From positions 297,893,072 to 297,957,071 of the forward strand of contig NC_057814.1 of assembly GCF_018294505.1 (NCBI RefSeq): a stretch of DNA of 64,000 bases. The letters run 5' to 3'. The notes under the pieces are model-generated. The model searched no databases. It saw only the letters and a list, made by a program, of their open reading frames with translations, and was not told the DNA's origin. The position numbers and the translations under genes were made by a program. Positions within the stretch are counted from its first letter, which is position 1; each line of letters opens with the position of its first letter. The DNA is from Triticum aestivum. Its lineage: Eukaryota > Streptophyta > Magnoliopsida > Poales > Poaceae. Below, piece after piece: positions 10,268 through 19,527 of this stretch.

Positions 10268-13200
10268 GAAAGCGCGCTCATCGAGTTCATCCGTGAGAAT
10301 AGGGACATCTTCGCATGGAAACCTTCTGACATGCCAGGTGTACCTAGAGAACTCGCTGAGCACACTCTCAATGTTGATCCGAAATTTAAGCCGGTCAGGC
10401 AGTTCCTTCGGCGGTTCAGTGAGGAGAGGCGGAAAGCTATTGGTGAAGAGGTGGCCCGGCTCTTGGCGGCCGGGTTTATTGTTGAAGTCTTTCACCCAGA
10501 GTGGTTAGCTAACTCGGTGCTCGTGCTCAAGAAGAACGGCACTTGGCGGATGTGTGTGGACTACACGGACTTAAACAAGGCGTGTCCGGCTGATCCTTTT
10601 GCCCTTCCCCGTATTGATCAAATTATTGATGCTACGGCGGGTTGTGCGCGCTTAAGTTTCTTCGATGCTTATTCCGGATATCATCAGATTAAAATGGCAG
10701 TTAAGGACCAGGAGAAGACGGCGTTCATCACTCCCTTTGGAGCCTTCTGCTATGTATCTATGCCCTTTGGACTCAAGTGTGCACAGGCGACTTATCAGCG
10801 TTGCGTGCAGAACTGTCTTCATAACCAGATTGGGCGCAATGTTCATGCATATGTGGACGATATTGTGGTTAAATCTATAAAGGAGGAAACCCTAATAGAT
10901 GATTTGAGGGAAACCTTTGATAATCTCCGGGTTTACAAGATGATGCTTAACCCGGCCAAGTGCGTTTTTCGTGTTCCTGCAGGCAAACTCTTGGGTTTCT
11001 TTGTTTCTGACAGAGGCATTGAAGCTAACCCGGAGAAGATCAAGGCCATCACCTCCCTGGCTAAGCCGGCGTGTATAAATGATGTTCAGCGCTTGGCGGG
11101 TCGCATCGCTGCGTTAAGCCCGTTTATAAGCCGTTTGGGTGAGAAGGCCATGCCATTATATCAGTTAATGAAGAAACCTGATAACTTTGTCTGGAATGAT
11201 GCAGCTAATACTGCCTTTGAGGATTTGAAGAAGCAGCTGGCAGAGCCCCCAGTCCTTGCTGCTCCGGTTGATAAAGAACCCTTATTACTATATGTGGCGG
11301 CGAACACACGAGCTATCAGTGTGGCTGTGGTGGTGGAGCGCAAGGAAGAGGGTAAGGAGCATCCGGTTCAGCGGCCGGTTTATTATATCAGCGAAGTGCT
11401 CATTGAGTCCAAACAACGGTATCCGCATTGGCAGAAGCTTGTTTATGGTGTGTTCATGGCGAGCCGGAAGCTTAAGCATTATTTCCAGGGTCATCCCATC
11501 ACCGTGGCCAGTTCTGCCCCTCTTGGTGATATCATTCAAAACAGAGAGGCCACAGGGAGGGTGGCTAAGCGGGCTATAGAGCTCGAACCCCATGGTCTGA
11601 AATATGTGCCACGCACTGCTGTTAAATCTCAGGCCTTGGTGGATTTCATCAATGATTGGACAGAGTCACAAGTGCCCGAGCAAAAGCCGGATAACACATA
11701 TTGGACTATTCACTTTGATGGGTCTAGGCAGTTGGAGGGCTCGGGGGCTGGAGTCGTATTGGCTTCCCCTAAGGGTGATAAGTTCCATTATGTGCTACAA
11801 TTGATGTTTCCTTGTACTAACAATGCGGCTGAGTACGAGGCCTTGCTCCATGGTCTTCGGATGGCTAAGGAGATGAGCTTGAGCCGGGTAAGGTGTTTCG
11901 GTGACTCAGACTTGGTGGCTCAACAAGTATCAGGCAAGTGGGACTCTAATGACCCTCTCATGGCGGCTTATCGCCGCGAGGTTGATGCCATAGCTGGGCA
12001 CTTTCAGGGCTACCAAGTAGAGCACATTGATCGCAGGAAGAACGAGGCGGCTGATGCCCTAAGCCGGCTGGGCTCTCAGCGAAAGCCGGTGCCGCCTAAT
12101 ACTTTCTTGGATGTCCTGTATAACCCTTCTGTTAAATTACCTACAGAGGAAGACTTGGCTGTCCCTGACCCGGAGGCACGATTGGTGGCGGCTCTCCACA
12201 TCATACCGGACTGGATAGTACCTTATCTGGCTTACATGACCCGGGGAGAGTTGCCTGAGGATGAAACTTTGGCCAGACAAATAACCCGGCGGGCTAAGTC
12301 AATGATTGTTATCAATGGCGAGTTGCAACACCGCAGTGTTACGAGAGCGTTTCAGCGTTGTGTTTCCCCTGAGGAAGGTCAAGAGATCTTGCGTGAGATT
12401 CATGAAGGGGATTGTGGCCATCACGCCAGCTCAAAGTCTCTTGTGGCCAAGGCTTTTCGTCATGGTTTTTATTGGTTGACGGCTCATGCTGATGCAGAGA
12501 ACTTGGTCAGTAAGTGTGATGGTTGCCAAAGGTTCTCACGATGGGCTCGTGTGCCGGCTCAAGAGCTGAGGATGATCCCAATTACTTGGCCCTTTGCGGT
12601 CTGGGGGCTTGATATGGTTGGGCCTTTTAAAAGGTCCAAGGATAAGAAAACCCACCTTTTGGTGGCAGTTGATAAATTTACCAAGTGGGTTGAAGCGGAG
12701 CCAGTTAGCAAGTGTGATGCAGCCACGACGGTTCAGTTTATGAAAATGGTGATCTTTCGCTTTGGTTTTCCACACAACATTATAACTGACAATGGCACCA
12801 ATTTATCCAAAGGCGCCATGGAGGAGTTTTGTCAACGAGAGCATATCCGACTTGATGTTTCCTCGGTGGCTCATCCTCAATCCAATGGTCAAGCTGAGAG
12901 AGCTAATCAGGAGATTCTGAAGGGCATCAAGCCCCGGCTTTTGGTCCCTTTGCAACGGACGCCGGGTTGTTGGGTGGAGTTACCCTCCGTGTTATGGAGC
13001 ATCAATACTACTCCTAACAGGTCTACTGGTTTCACCCCTTTCTTCATGGTTTATGGAGCAAAAGCAGTCCTCCCCAGTGACATCCGTCATGACTCGCCTC
13101 GAGTGGCGGCTTATGTTGAAGCGGATAATGAACAGGCGCGCCAAGATGCTCTTGACTTGTTGGACGAACAGCGTGATGTGGCAGCAGCTCGATCAGCGAT

Positions 13201-13468
13201 TTACCAACAAGACCTGCGTCGTTATCACAGTCGCCGGGTTAAGTCCCGGGTCTTCCAGGAAGGCGATCTGGTGCTCCGGCTCATCCAAGATCAAACAGAT
13301 GCGCACAAGCTATCCCCGCCTTGGGAAGGACCCTTTGTGGTCATCAAGAATTTGCACAACGGGTCATATTACCTCATTGACATTCGGGAGGACAAAGATT
13401 CACGTAAGTCGGAGGAAGAGACCCGTCGGCCGTGGAACATAGCTCAGCTTCGGCCTTACTACACTTGA
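10268..13468 (+). CDS. RT-RNase H-integrase part of the polyprotein of element A
   Basis: An uninterrupted frame of 1066 codons; the first ATG is at 10331, but it is probably translated as part of a gag-pol precursor. Residue numbers are from 10331. Reverse transcriptase lies at about 30-250, with catalytic Asp in FFDAYSG (112) and YVDD (174-177). Next is a Gypsy-type RNase H whose first Asp is replaced (LYVAANT), then an archaeal-type RNase H at about 455-590 with HFDGS (463), AAEYEAL, GDSDLV and AADALS intact. The integrase has H/H and KCDGC zinc ligands at about 690-735, then Asp 760 (GLDMVGP), Asp in ITDNGT (about 819) and Glu in QAERANQE (about 855). There is no chromodomain. This dual RNase H arrangement marks the Tat clade. 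The catalytic domains look intact. Confidence 0.92.
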   Translation, partial: ESALIEFIRENRDIFAWKPSDMPGVPRELAEHTLNVDPKFKPVRQFLRRFSEERRKAIGEEVARLLAAGFIVEVFHPEWLANSVLVLKKNGTWRMCVDYTDLNKACPADPFALPRIDQIIDATAGCARLSFFDAYSGYHQIKMAVKDQEKTAFITPFGAFCYVSMPFGLKCAQATYQRCVQNCLHNQIGRNVHAYVDDIVVKSIKEETLIDDLRETFDNLRVYKMMLNPAKCVFRVPAGKLLGFFVSDRGIEANPEKIKAITSLAKPACINDVQRLAGRIAALSPFISRLGEKAMPLYQLMKKPDNFVWNDAANTAFEDLKKQLAEPPVLAAPVDKEPLLLYVAANTRAISVAVVVERKEEGKEHPVQRPVYYISEVLIESKQRYPHWQKLVYGVFMASRKLKHYFQGHPITVASSAPLGDIIQNREATGRVAKRAIELEPHGLKYVPRTAVKSQALVDFINDWTESQVPEQKPDNTYWTIHFDGSRQLEGSGAGVVLASPKGDKFHYVLQLMFPCTNNAAEYEALLHGLRMAKEMSLSRVRCFGDSDLVAQQVSGKWDSNDPLMAAYRREVDAIAGHFQGYQVEHIDRRKNEAADALSRLGSQRKPVPPNTFLDVLYNPSVKLPTEEDLAVPDPEARLVAALHIIPDWIVPYLAYMTRGELPEDETLARQITRRAKSMIVINGELQHRSVTRAFQRCVSPEEGQEILREIHEGDCGHHASSKSLVAKAFRHGFYWLTAHADAENLVSKCDGCQRFSRWARVPAQELRMIPITWPFAVWGLDMVGPFKRSKDKKTHLLVAVDKFTKWVEAEPVSKCDAATTVQFMKMVIFRFGFPHNIITDNGTNLSKGAMEEFCQREHIRLDVSSVAHPQSNGQAERANQEILKGIKPRLLVPLQRTPGCWVELPSVLWSINTTPNRSTGFTPFFMVYGAKAVLPSDIRHDSPRVAAYVEADNEQARQDALDLLDEQRDVAAARSAIYQQDLRRYHSRRVKSRVFQEGDLVLRLIQDQTDAHKLSPPWEGPFVVIKNLHNGSYYLIDIREDKDSRKSEEETRRPWNIAQLRPYYT

Positions 13469-14546
13469 GCCACCGGCTCTCCTAATGTACATATTTCTCT
13501 AAGCCATATGCATATTATCATAAGCAATAAAGCAGGACCTCTGTCCTTTTTTTTCTCCTCCAAATGTGCACGTGTTGTTTTCATTGCAAGATTACATGAT
13601 AACTTGAAGGAGGATCCGGCTTATGATCGTATTCGAATCTAGCCGTAAGTAATAAGGTCACTTGGGGGCTTCCTGTTCAAACATGGGTCATATTCGAACC
13701 AAAGAGAACATAGCTGTCGATACCCATTTGATTGGCAAAGTGCCGAGCTCATTGGGGAGTTTTCTTTGATCATATTTAAATCATAGTTTAAACCCCTTTG
13801 AGAACCGACGTGGATCGTATTCGAATCAGCGTCGTTAAACAATTCTTAAGGTCATTTGGGGGCTTCCTGTTCAAACATGGGTCATATTCGAACCAAAGAG
13901 AACATAGCTGTCGGTACCCTCTTGATTGGCATCGCCACACCCACTGGGGGCTATATGATCGCATTCGAATCTTAGCATAACCCCTTTGGGCCGGGTCTCT
14001 GGTCGTATTCGAACCGGAAGCCCCTAAGTTCTTCGGCTTTATCGTAAGTTTCTTCTGATTATTTCAAAGTGTGTACAGCCGGGTCTCACTTTGCCGGCTT
14101 AACATTCATTTATAGTGTTAACTATTAAGACAGGTAAATCGGAATTAAGGTACCAACCTTATTACCCGGGTTATCTAAACCAGAAGTATGCTTGCAGACC
14201 GCTAAGTGTGTTATTACGGCTGTATTAGGGATATAATTGAGGACCTATCTTTTTTGATTCATATTCCGGGTTATATATCTAAAACATATGATTCTCAGTG
14301 CGGTAAGCCGCCTAGAGACTTGTGATTTGTCCTTGTATGCAGGATAGTCGAAAGCAACTATTTTGAGCTTAAGGAAACTAAATGATTGATTACGACCCGG
14401 AGGAATATAAGGAAGACAACTTCAATAGACTTCAGCATTCAATGCGTGCACGATGGCACGGCACAGTTAAAGTGTTGACCCTATTCTATTACAAGACTCG
14501 TTGAGTCCAAAAGGGTGAGGCATTGTTTTATAAGCCGCCTGCAAAG
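13469..14546 (+). other. Non-coding region between pol and the antisense gene of element A
   Basis: No gene. It contains an array of seven 15-bp motifs (13625-14015) within an imperfect direct repeat of about 195 bp: 13653-13735 matches 13850-13930, with the shared text GGGGGCTTCCTGTTCAAACA. Since it lies downstream of both convergent frames, it probably holds the 3' ends of both transcripts. Confidence 0.7.
13625..14015. repeat. Array of seven 15-bp motifs around ATTCGAA
   Basis: Copies of G(A/G)TC(A/G)(T/C)ATTCGAA(T/C)C start at 13625, 13686, 13813, 13880, 13957 and 14001, and a weaker one (GATCATATTTAAATC) at 13768. On the - strand several read GGTTCGAAT, resembling the B box of RNA polymerase III promoters. 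Function is unknown. Confidence 0.75.
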
Positions 14547-17500
14547 TTAAGACGCTTGCTGGGTGGAAGTCTCCGGCTCGTCCCTCTCTTCTCCTCCGGC
14601 TGTTCGGAAGGCCTGGAAAGTCGATGACTTCCAGTCGATGCCGCTCAGAGCTTCGAATTGAGCCTCCTCGTCAATTAACCCCGCCGGGTCAATCTCCGGG
14701 GCGAAGGTGTGCTGACGAGCCGGTGGGATTAAGCTGAGGGCTTCATAGCGCGGGGTCGGGATCCTCTGATTTTCCGCATTGTAACCCGGCTGGTACTTGG
14801 TCAGATTTGTGTCGTTTCCAATGAGGGTGGCCACCGGGCGCACGATCTTCACGCAGGCGGCAAAGTCCCTTTGATCGAAGGCTGAGCCGTCTTCCTTCAA
14901 ACTTGGATAGCCGAGGGCGATGTCTGCCGGGTCTAACTCTGGAAGGAACGCCTTGGCCCGGCTCAGCGCGGCGATCGCTCCGGCTCTTGCAGAGGCCCGT
15001 CGCAGCTCTTGGATACGTTGAGGCAGAACGGCGAGCTGGCGAAGAACTTCCGCCAGGTGAGTCGGCACCTCGTTGGATAGGGCCACCACAGCCAAGCCAC
15101 GCTGTGACCCGGTGTAGAGCTGCTCCACCAGGGTGTACACGGCCTTCAGCTTGGTTACCACACTCTGGTTGAGGTTGGCACTTCTGGGACCTGCTTAACA
15201 GAATCAGATAAGCCGCCGACGAGGATGACTTATGAGATATAAAGATTCTAAACTTGATGAAAGCCGGTGAGATGACTTACCGAAGATTGCGGCAACCATT
15301 TGGGACACCTGGCGCTTTAAGCCGGAGAGTTCGACGGTCTTCTCTGAGAGAGCCTTCTCCGCCGGTTCGGCCCGGTTCACCAGAGTGGCCTTCTCTTCGG
15401 CCCAGGCTCTCCGTTCAGCATCAAAGTTTGTCTTCAGCTGTTCTTGTGCAGCAATACTGGACACAAATTTAGCATTTGCTTTCCAGGTCTCCATTTCTTG
15501 TGTCTTCAGCCGGCTCTTCAGATCGGAGATGTCAGCTTCAAACTTTTTACAAGCAGCCTGCATAATTTCCAGGTTATGGGATGAACAGTTATTGTGCATT
15601 TTTAAAGTCCCAAGCACTTTCCAAGCAAAGACACTTGGCACTTGGGGGCTAATGCATATCGAACGTTTCTATCTACAACTTGCCGGTTCAAGTGAGTAAG
15701 CCGGAACTTAAAGTCTACAACATACTCAATCATAAGTCGTCGACTTGGGGGCTAGCATGGTAAAGGTAACTATGCAGTAAGTAAGAGGACAGAAGAATAA
15801 TACATCAGATTTCTGCTGGATCTGGTTCACCATGGCAATCTCTGCGTCCCGGCTCTTGTGCACTTGGCTGACGAAGCCGGAGACGATCTCTCCAATGTTC
15901 AAATTGGCGTAGTCGGTGAGGTCCAGGTTAACCCGGCGGGACTCTAGCAGCTCCCCTTTGGCGGATCACTTGGCCAGCGCAGTAGGTCTCCCCAGCTCAA
16001 CAAACTCCATCCGGGTGATTACCACGTCCGGGTCATCTGCTGGTTGAGCCGAGCTGGAGGCCTCCGAGTTAACAGAAGCTTCTGTTACGGGCTTGTTGGT
16101 TGGAGCAGCGGCCTTAGGAGCAGAGGCAGCTAGCGGTTCTTGAGCGGCTGCCTCTGGCTCAGGCAAATCCGGCTCATCGACCGGCTTGTGCTTCTTCGTC
16201 CTTTTGCTGAGTTTTGCTTGAGCACTGAAAAGACAAAAAAGATTAAGCACAAAAGTGTAAGTAAAGACAAGTATAACATGAGATGATTATCATTACCCGG
16301 GCACGGTCTTGAAAGCCGGAAGATTCGACTGCATAGAGTCGCCAGAAGAGGGGGAAGTTTCCTGATAATTTGAGTCAGAAGAGTTGAGTGGTTGACGTAT
16401 AACACCTGCCAAAGGATGAAAAGGGTACAACTTTGAGATCACCTCGGTCCGGCGTTTCCTCGATGCGTCAGGTAACCCGGCAGAAAGGTCAGTGTCTTTG
16501 TTGGTCCGGGTGTGCCGCCGGCTTTCATGAACCTGTCGCTTCAAAATAAATTGAGGATCTTGATAAGCTAAAGGATTGGAAAAGCTTACTTTCCGGGTTA
16601 CCCTTCGGACTTTTAGCCTTGGCAAGGGCTCCGAGTCAGAGGAAAGTGACATTACCTCTTCAACCACCGGGTTACTGGCTCCGGTGTCATCCTGTTGATG
16701 AACAAGTGTTGGTAAGGCGGACAGAAATAAACAATAAACATAACAAAGAGTTTACAGGTTCAGGGGTTACCTCTGACTCGGAGCTGTCGCTTAGTTGCAT
16801 CAGCTCCGAAGCAGTAGGCCTACTTCCCTTCTTACGGGGAGCGGCTTTCTTGGCGGCTTTCTTCGCCTTTCTGGCCTTCTTGGCCGCTTCATGGTCATAT
16901 TTAACCCGCCAGAACTTGTCATCAGCCTGAAAAATACAATGATGATTTCTTAAAAGATTCAGATGAAAGTTATATACAGAAGAAGATAAGATGTTCAGAT
17001 CAGCGGCTTACCGCTAGGGCTGGGTTGGTCTTGCAGAAGGGGGCTAACCCGGTCCTCCCGCAGTCTGTCAGGCTCTCGTTCAAAAGAGCCTTGGTCATAT
17101 CCTCTAGAACATCTTCAGGAAGATCGTTGCGGCTGTGTCTCTGGGGGTCATCCTTTCGGCCCGTGTACTCGCACATTAAGCCGGGGCGGCGACTCAATGG
17201 GATCACCCGCCAGGAGATCCAGACCCGGACCAGATCGATTCCGTTGAGACCATTGCCCAGGAGAGCCTTGATCTTGTTTATGGTGGGGAGCAGAGGTTGG
17301 CGCTCCGCTTGAGTCAGCTTGTCTGACAGTGGGTGTGTTGGCTCCAGACGCGAGGGGCGAAAGCCGGGCAACGGACTCTCATCAGCCGGCGACGTGTCTT
17401 GGCAGTAGAACCACGTCAGATTCCAGTCTTTGGGGTGGATTGGTGGCTTTGCGTAAGGGAAAAGGCAGTCCCTCCACCGCTGAATGGAGATGCCACCTAG

Positions 17501-17914
17501 CTCCAAACTTGGCCCATTGGCGCACTCATTCTGACGGTTCAGGTAGAAGAGCTCTCTGAAGAGCATCAGGCTGGGCTCCTCTCCAAGATAGACCTCGCAG
17601 AACACTTGGAAGTTGCAGATGTTGGATACCGAGTTGGGTCCTATATCTTGTGGCCGCAGGTCAAAGAAGTTCAGCACGTCTCTAAAAAACTTTGAGCCGG
17701 GCGGTGCGAAGCCCCGGCTCATGTGATCCGCAAAAATGACCACCTCCCCGTCCTTTGGCTGTGGTCTCTCCTCTGACGGGTCAGGGGCACGGTAGGACAT
17801 GACATCCTTCTTGGGCAGGTAGCCTGACTTGACAAAATCCGCTATGGTCTCATTGGTGACATTGGACCTCATCCAATTGCAAGTGATAGAGGCTTTAGGA
17901 GCTTTGGGAGGCAT
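14547..17914 (-). pseudogene. Seven-exon antisense gene of element A (Transposase_28-like), one in-frame stop
   Basis: Exons on the - strand: 17914-17012, 16926-16771, 16691-16590, 16532-16297, 16224-15804, 15557-15281, 15190-14547. Every intron has GT-AG ends, and the exons add to 2739 bp, exactly 913 codons, with phases that agree at each junction. The start ATG (17914) sits in CACCATGCC. The first exon resembles the plant 'putative gypsy type transposon' domain (Pfam PF04195), with FFRDVLNFFDLRPQDIGPNS at about residues 75-95. Exon 2 is lysine/alanine rich, like a nuclear signal; exons 3-5 are acidic and low-complexity; exon 6 is a coiled coil; exon 7 is helical. A TGA in exon 5 (15966-15968, codon 552) is the only break and fits a CG transition. 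Function is unknown. Such antisense genes are known downstream of pol in Tat-type elements such as maize Grande. Confidence 0.8.
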
Positions 17915-18690
17915 GGTGAAAGTCGGCAGCCTATGATAAAAGGAAACGTCCGATTTAAGTATAAGCCGGAGGGAAGTTATAGTTCAATGTTAAAGTGGCG
18001 GCTTACAAAGGGGACTAATGACATATATCTAAGTGCACCAGGTTATTTAAGCCGCCCAAGGTATTGAGAGTAATTCGATTGTCTACGGCCTTATCACAGA
18101 TGAGCCGGAAATTTCTATGGCGCATGGTCTCCTTTGAGTCGGAAGGTTCTACGGCGCGTGGTTTCTTTAAGCCGGAAATATAAACCGCCATGACTCAATG
18201 ACTGTAGTTTTTTACTAAGTGTGGTGAAAACAGGTTTCACACATTGCGGTGAATATTTTGGATCAAAATGGTCGGGCAAAAGGAAAATTTCTAGACCTAA
18301 AAACAGACGCAGGGGAGTTCTTGAGCTCGAACGAGGCCTTTATGCAGTGAAAAGAGGTCTACTTGCGTGGGAAATGGGTGCTAAAACATCTACCGCAGTG
18401 GATCTATACAGGGCTAAGATCAGAAAAGGGCAGTAAAAATGAAAACTACTGGAGCGTGTGGGCGACAGCGAAGAGCACGAAGAACGCGGACGAACCCTAC
18501 GGCAGATCTGTTCTACAGGGCAAGCAGGACTTACAGGGGCTGGTGAGTCGCGGAGGTCGTCGCGTTTCTCTGGTCAAATCAGGGTGATGCAGCGGCCTGG
18601 GTTGGTGACGGCGAGAAGACCCACGGCGGCGGCAGCAGCAGAGCTCGAGCAGGGGAGCAGTGGCGCGAGGAAGAAGACGAAGAAGAGAGG
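17915..18690 (-). promoter_or_regulatory. Promoter, 5' UTR and leader intron of the antisense gene
   Basis: On the - strand TATAAATA at 18725-18718 is followed by a pyrimidine-rich leader (exon from about 18690 to 18535), a donor GTAAGT at 18534, and an acceptor CATAG ending at 17931, giving a 604-bp intron. The rest of the leader, 17930-17915, leads into the ATG. TATA box, CT-rich leader and intron are the layout of a plant nuclear gene. The transcription start is inferred. Confidence 0.6.
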
Positions 18691-19009
18691 AGTGGCTGAA
18701 GGCCCGTCGGGCCGGCCTATTTATAAGGGCGAGCTCATAAGTGGGCGCGAGAAATGAGGAGACCACGGCGTGGTTATCTCCCCACGAAACGCCTCGATTT
18801 TCGGGATGGCAGTAAAGATAAGATCCGTTGCGGATCTGGTGGAGTAAAAAACGGGCTTAATGGAAGATGACGTCACGGCGGATTACCCGGAGTTCAGAGA
18901 ATGACGTCACGCCGGGTTATGGCCTTCACACAAATAGTAAGCCGGAGATTTTTTCTGTCGAAAGAATTGAAGATTGACATGAGCCGGCTCAAATCAATCT
19001 GGGGCCTAA

Positions 19010-19527
19010 TGTTGAGGATATAGACCTTAGAGTCACCCGCCAGGAGGGGCCGGGTTACTCATATGGTCATTGCCAGAAGCCCGGCGCCAAGCTTGAAGAC
19101 GGTGGGCCAAAGATGGGCTTAAGACCCGGATATGGTTTAAGGCCCGTAGTTACTATCATTATCAGGGTAGAACTTGTAGTGCAAGGCAAGAATAGTTGAG
19201 AGTCCGAGCCGGACACTCTTATGAGCCGGCCGGGACTCTGAGAGCTGCTGGGCGTCAGCCTCCCTATATAAAGGGACGACCAGGCAGCGGTTTAGGGACA
19301 AGAAAGATCACATCGAGAGCCAGGCATAGCAGTTTAGCTCCCTGGTCATCGAAACCCTAATCAATACCACCTCAACTGGACGTAGGCTTTTACCTTCACC
19401 GTAAGGGTCCGAACCAGTATAAACCCTCGTGTTCCTTGTCCCGCTTAACCCCTTCAAGCTTCCTAGCTGCGATGGCTCCACGACTAAGTCCTAGCTCAAG
19501 GACATCTGCCGTGACAATTCCACGACA
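19010..19527 (+). repeat. 3' LTR of element A
   Basis: A 518-bp copy of 2262-2779 with 11 substitutions by eye and no indels; TATA box at 19265-19272. The purine-rich AATCTGGGGCC just before it (18996-19006) is the likely polypurine tract. It is followed by ATAAG, the right target duplication. Confidence 0.95.

Larger units (their letters stand above)
2262..19527 (+). mobile_element. Element A: complete Tat-type Ty3/Gypsy retrotransposon
   Basis: A complete element of 17.3 kb, or 13.0 kb without the solo LTR nested in it. It has 518-bp LTRs at 2262-2779 and 19010-19527, a tRNA-Lys primer site, gag-protease-RT-RNase H-integrase in one frame, a long region after pol holding an antisense spliced gene, and a near-perfect 5-bp target duplication (ATGAG/ATAAG). 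By eye the LTRs differ at 11 of 518 positions with no indels, about 2.1 percent. At the commonly used grass rate of 1.3e-8 per site per year that is roughly 0.8 million years. Dual RNase H, no chromodomain and the long 3' region fit the Tat clade. Five in-frame stops make this copy unlikely to be autonomous. Confidence 0.93.
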
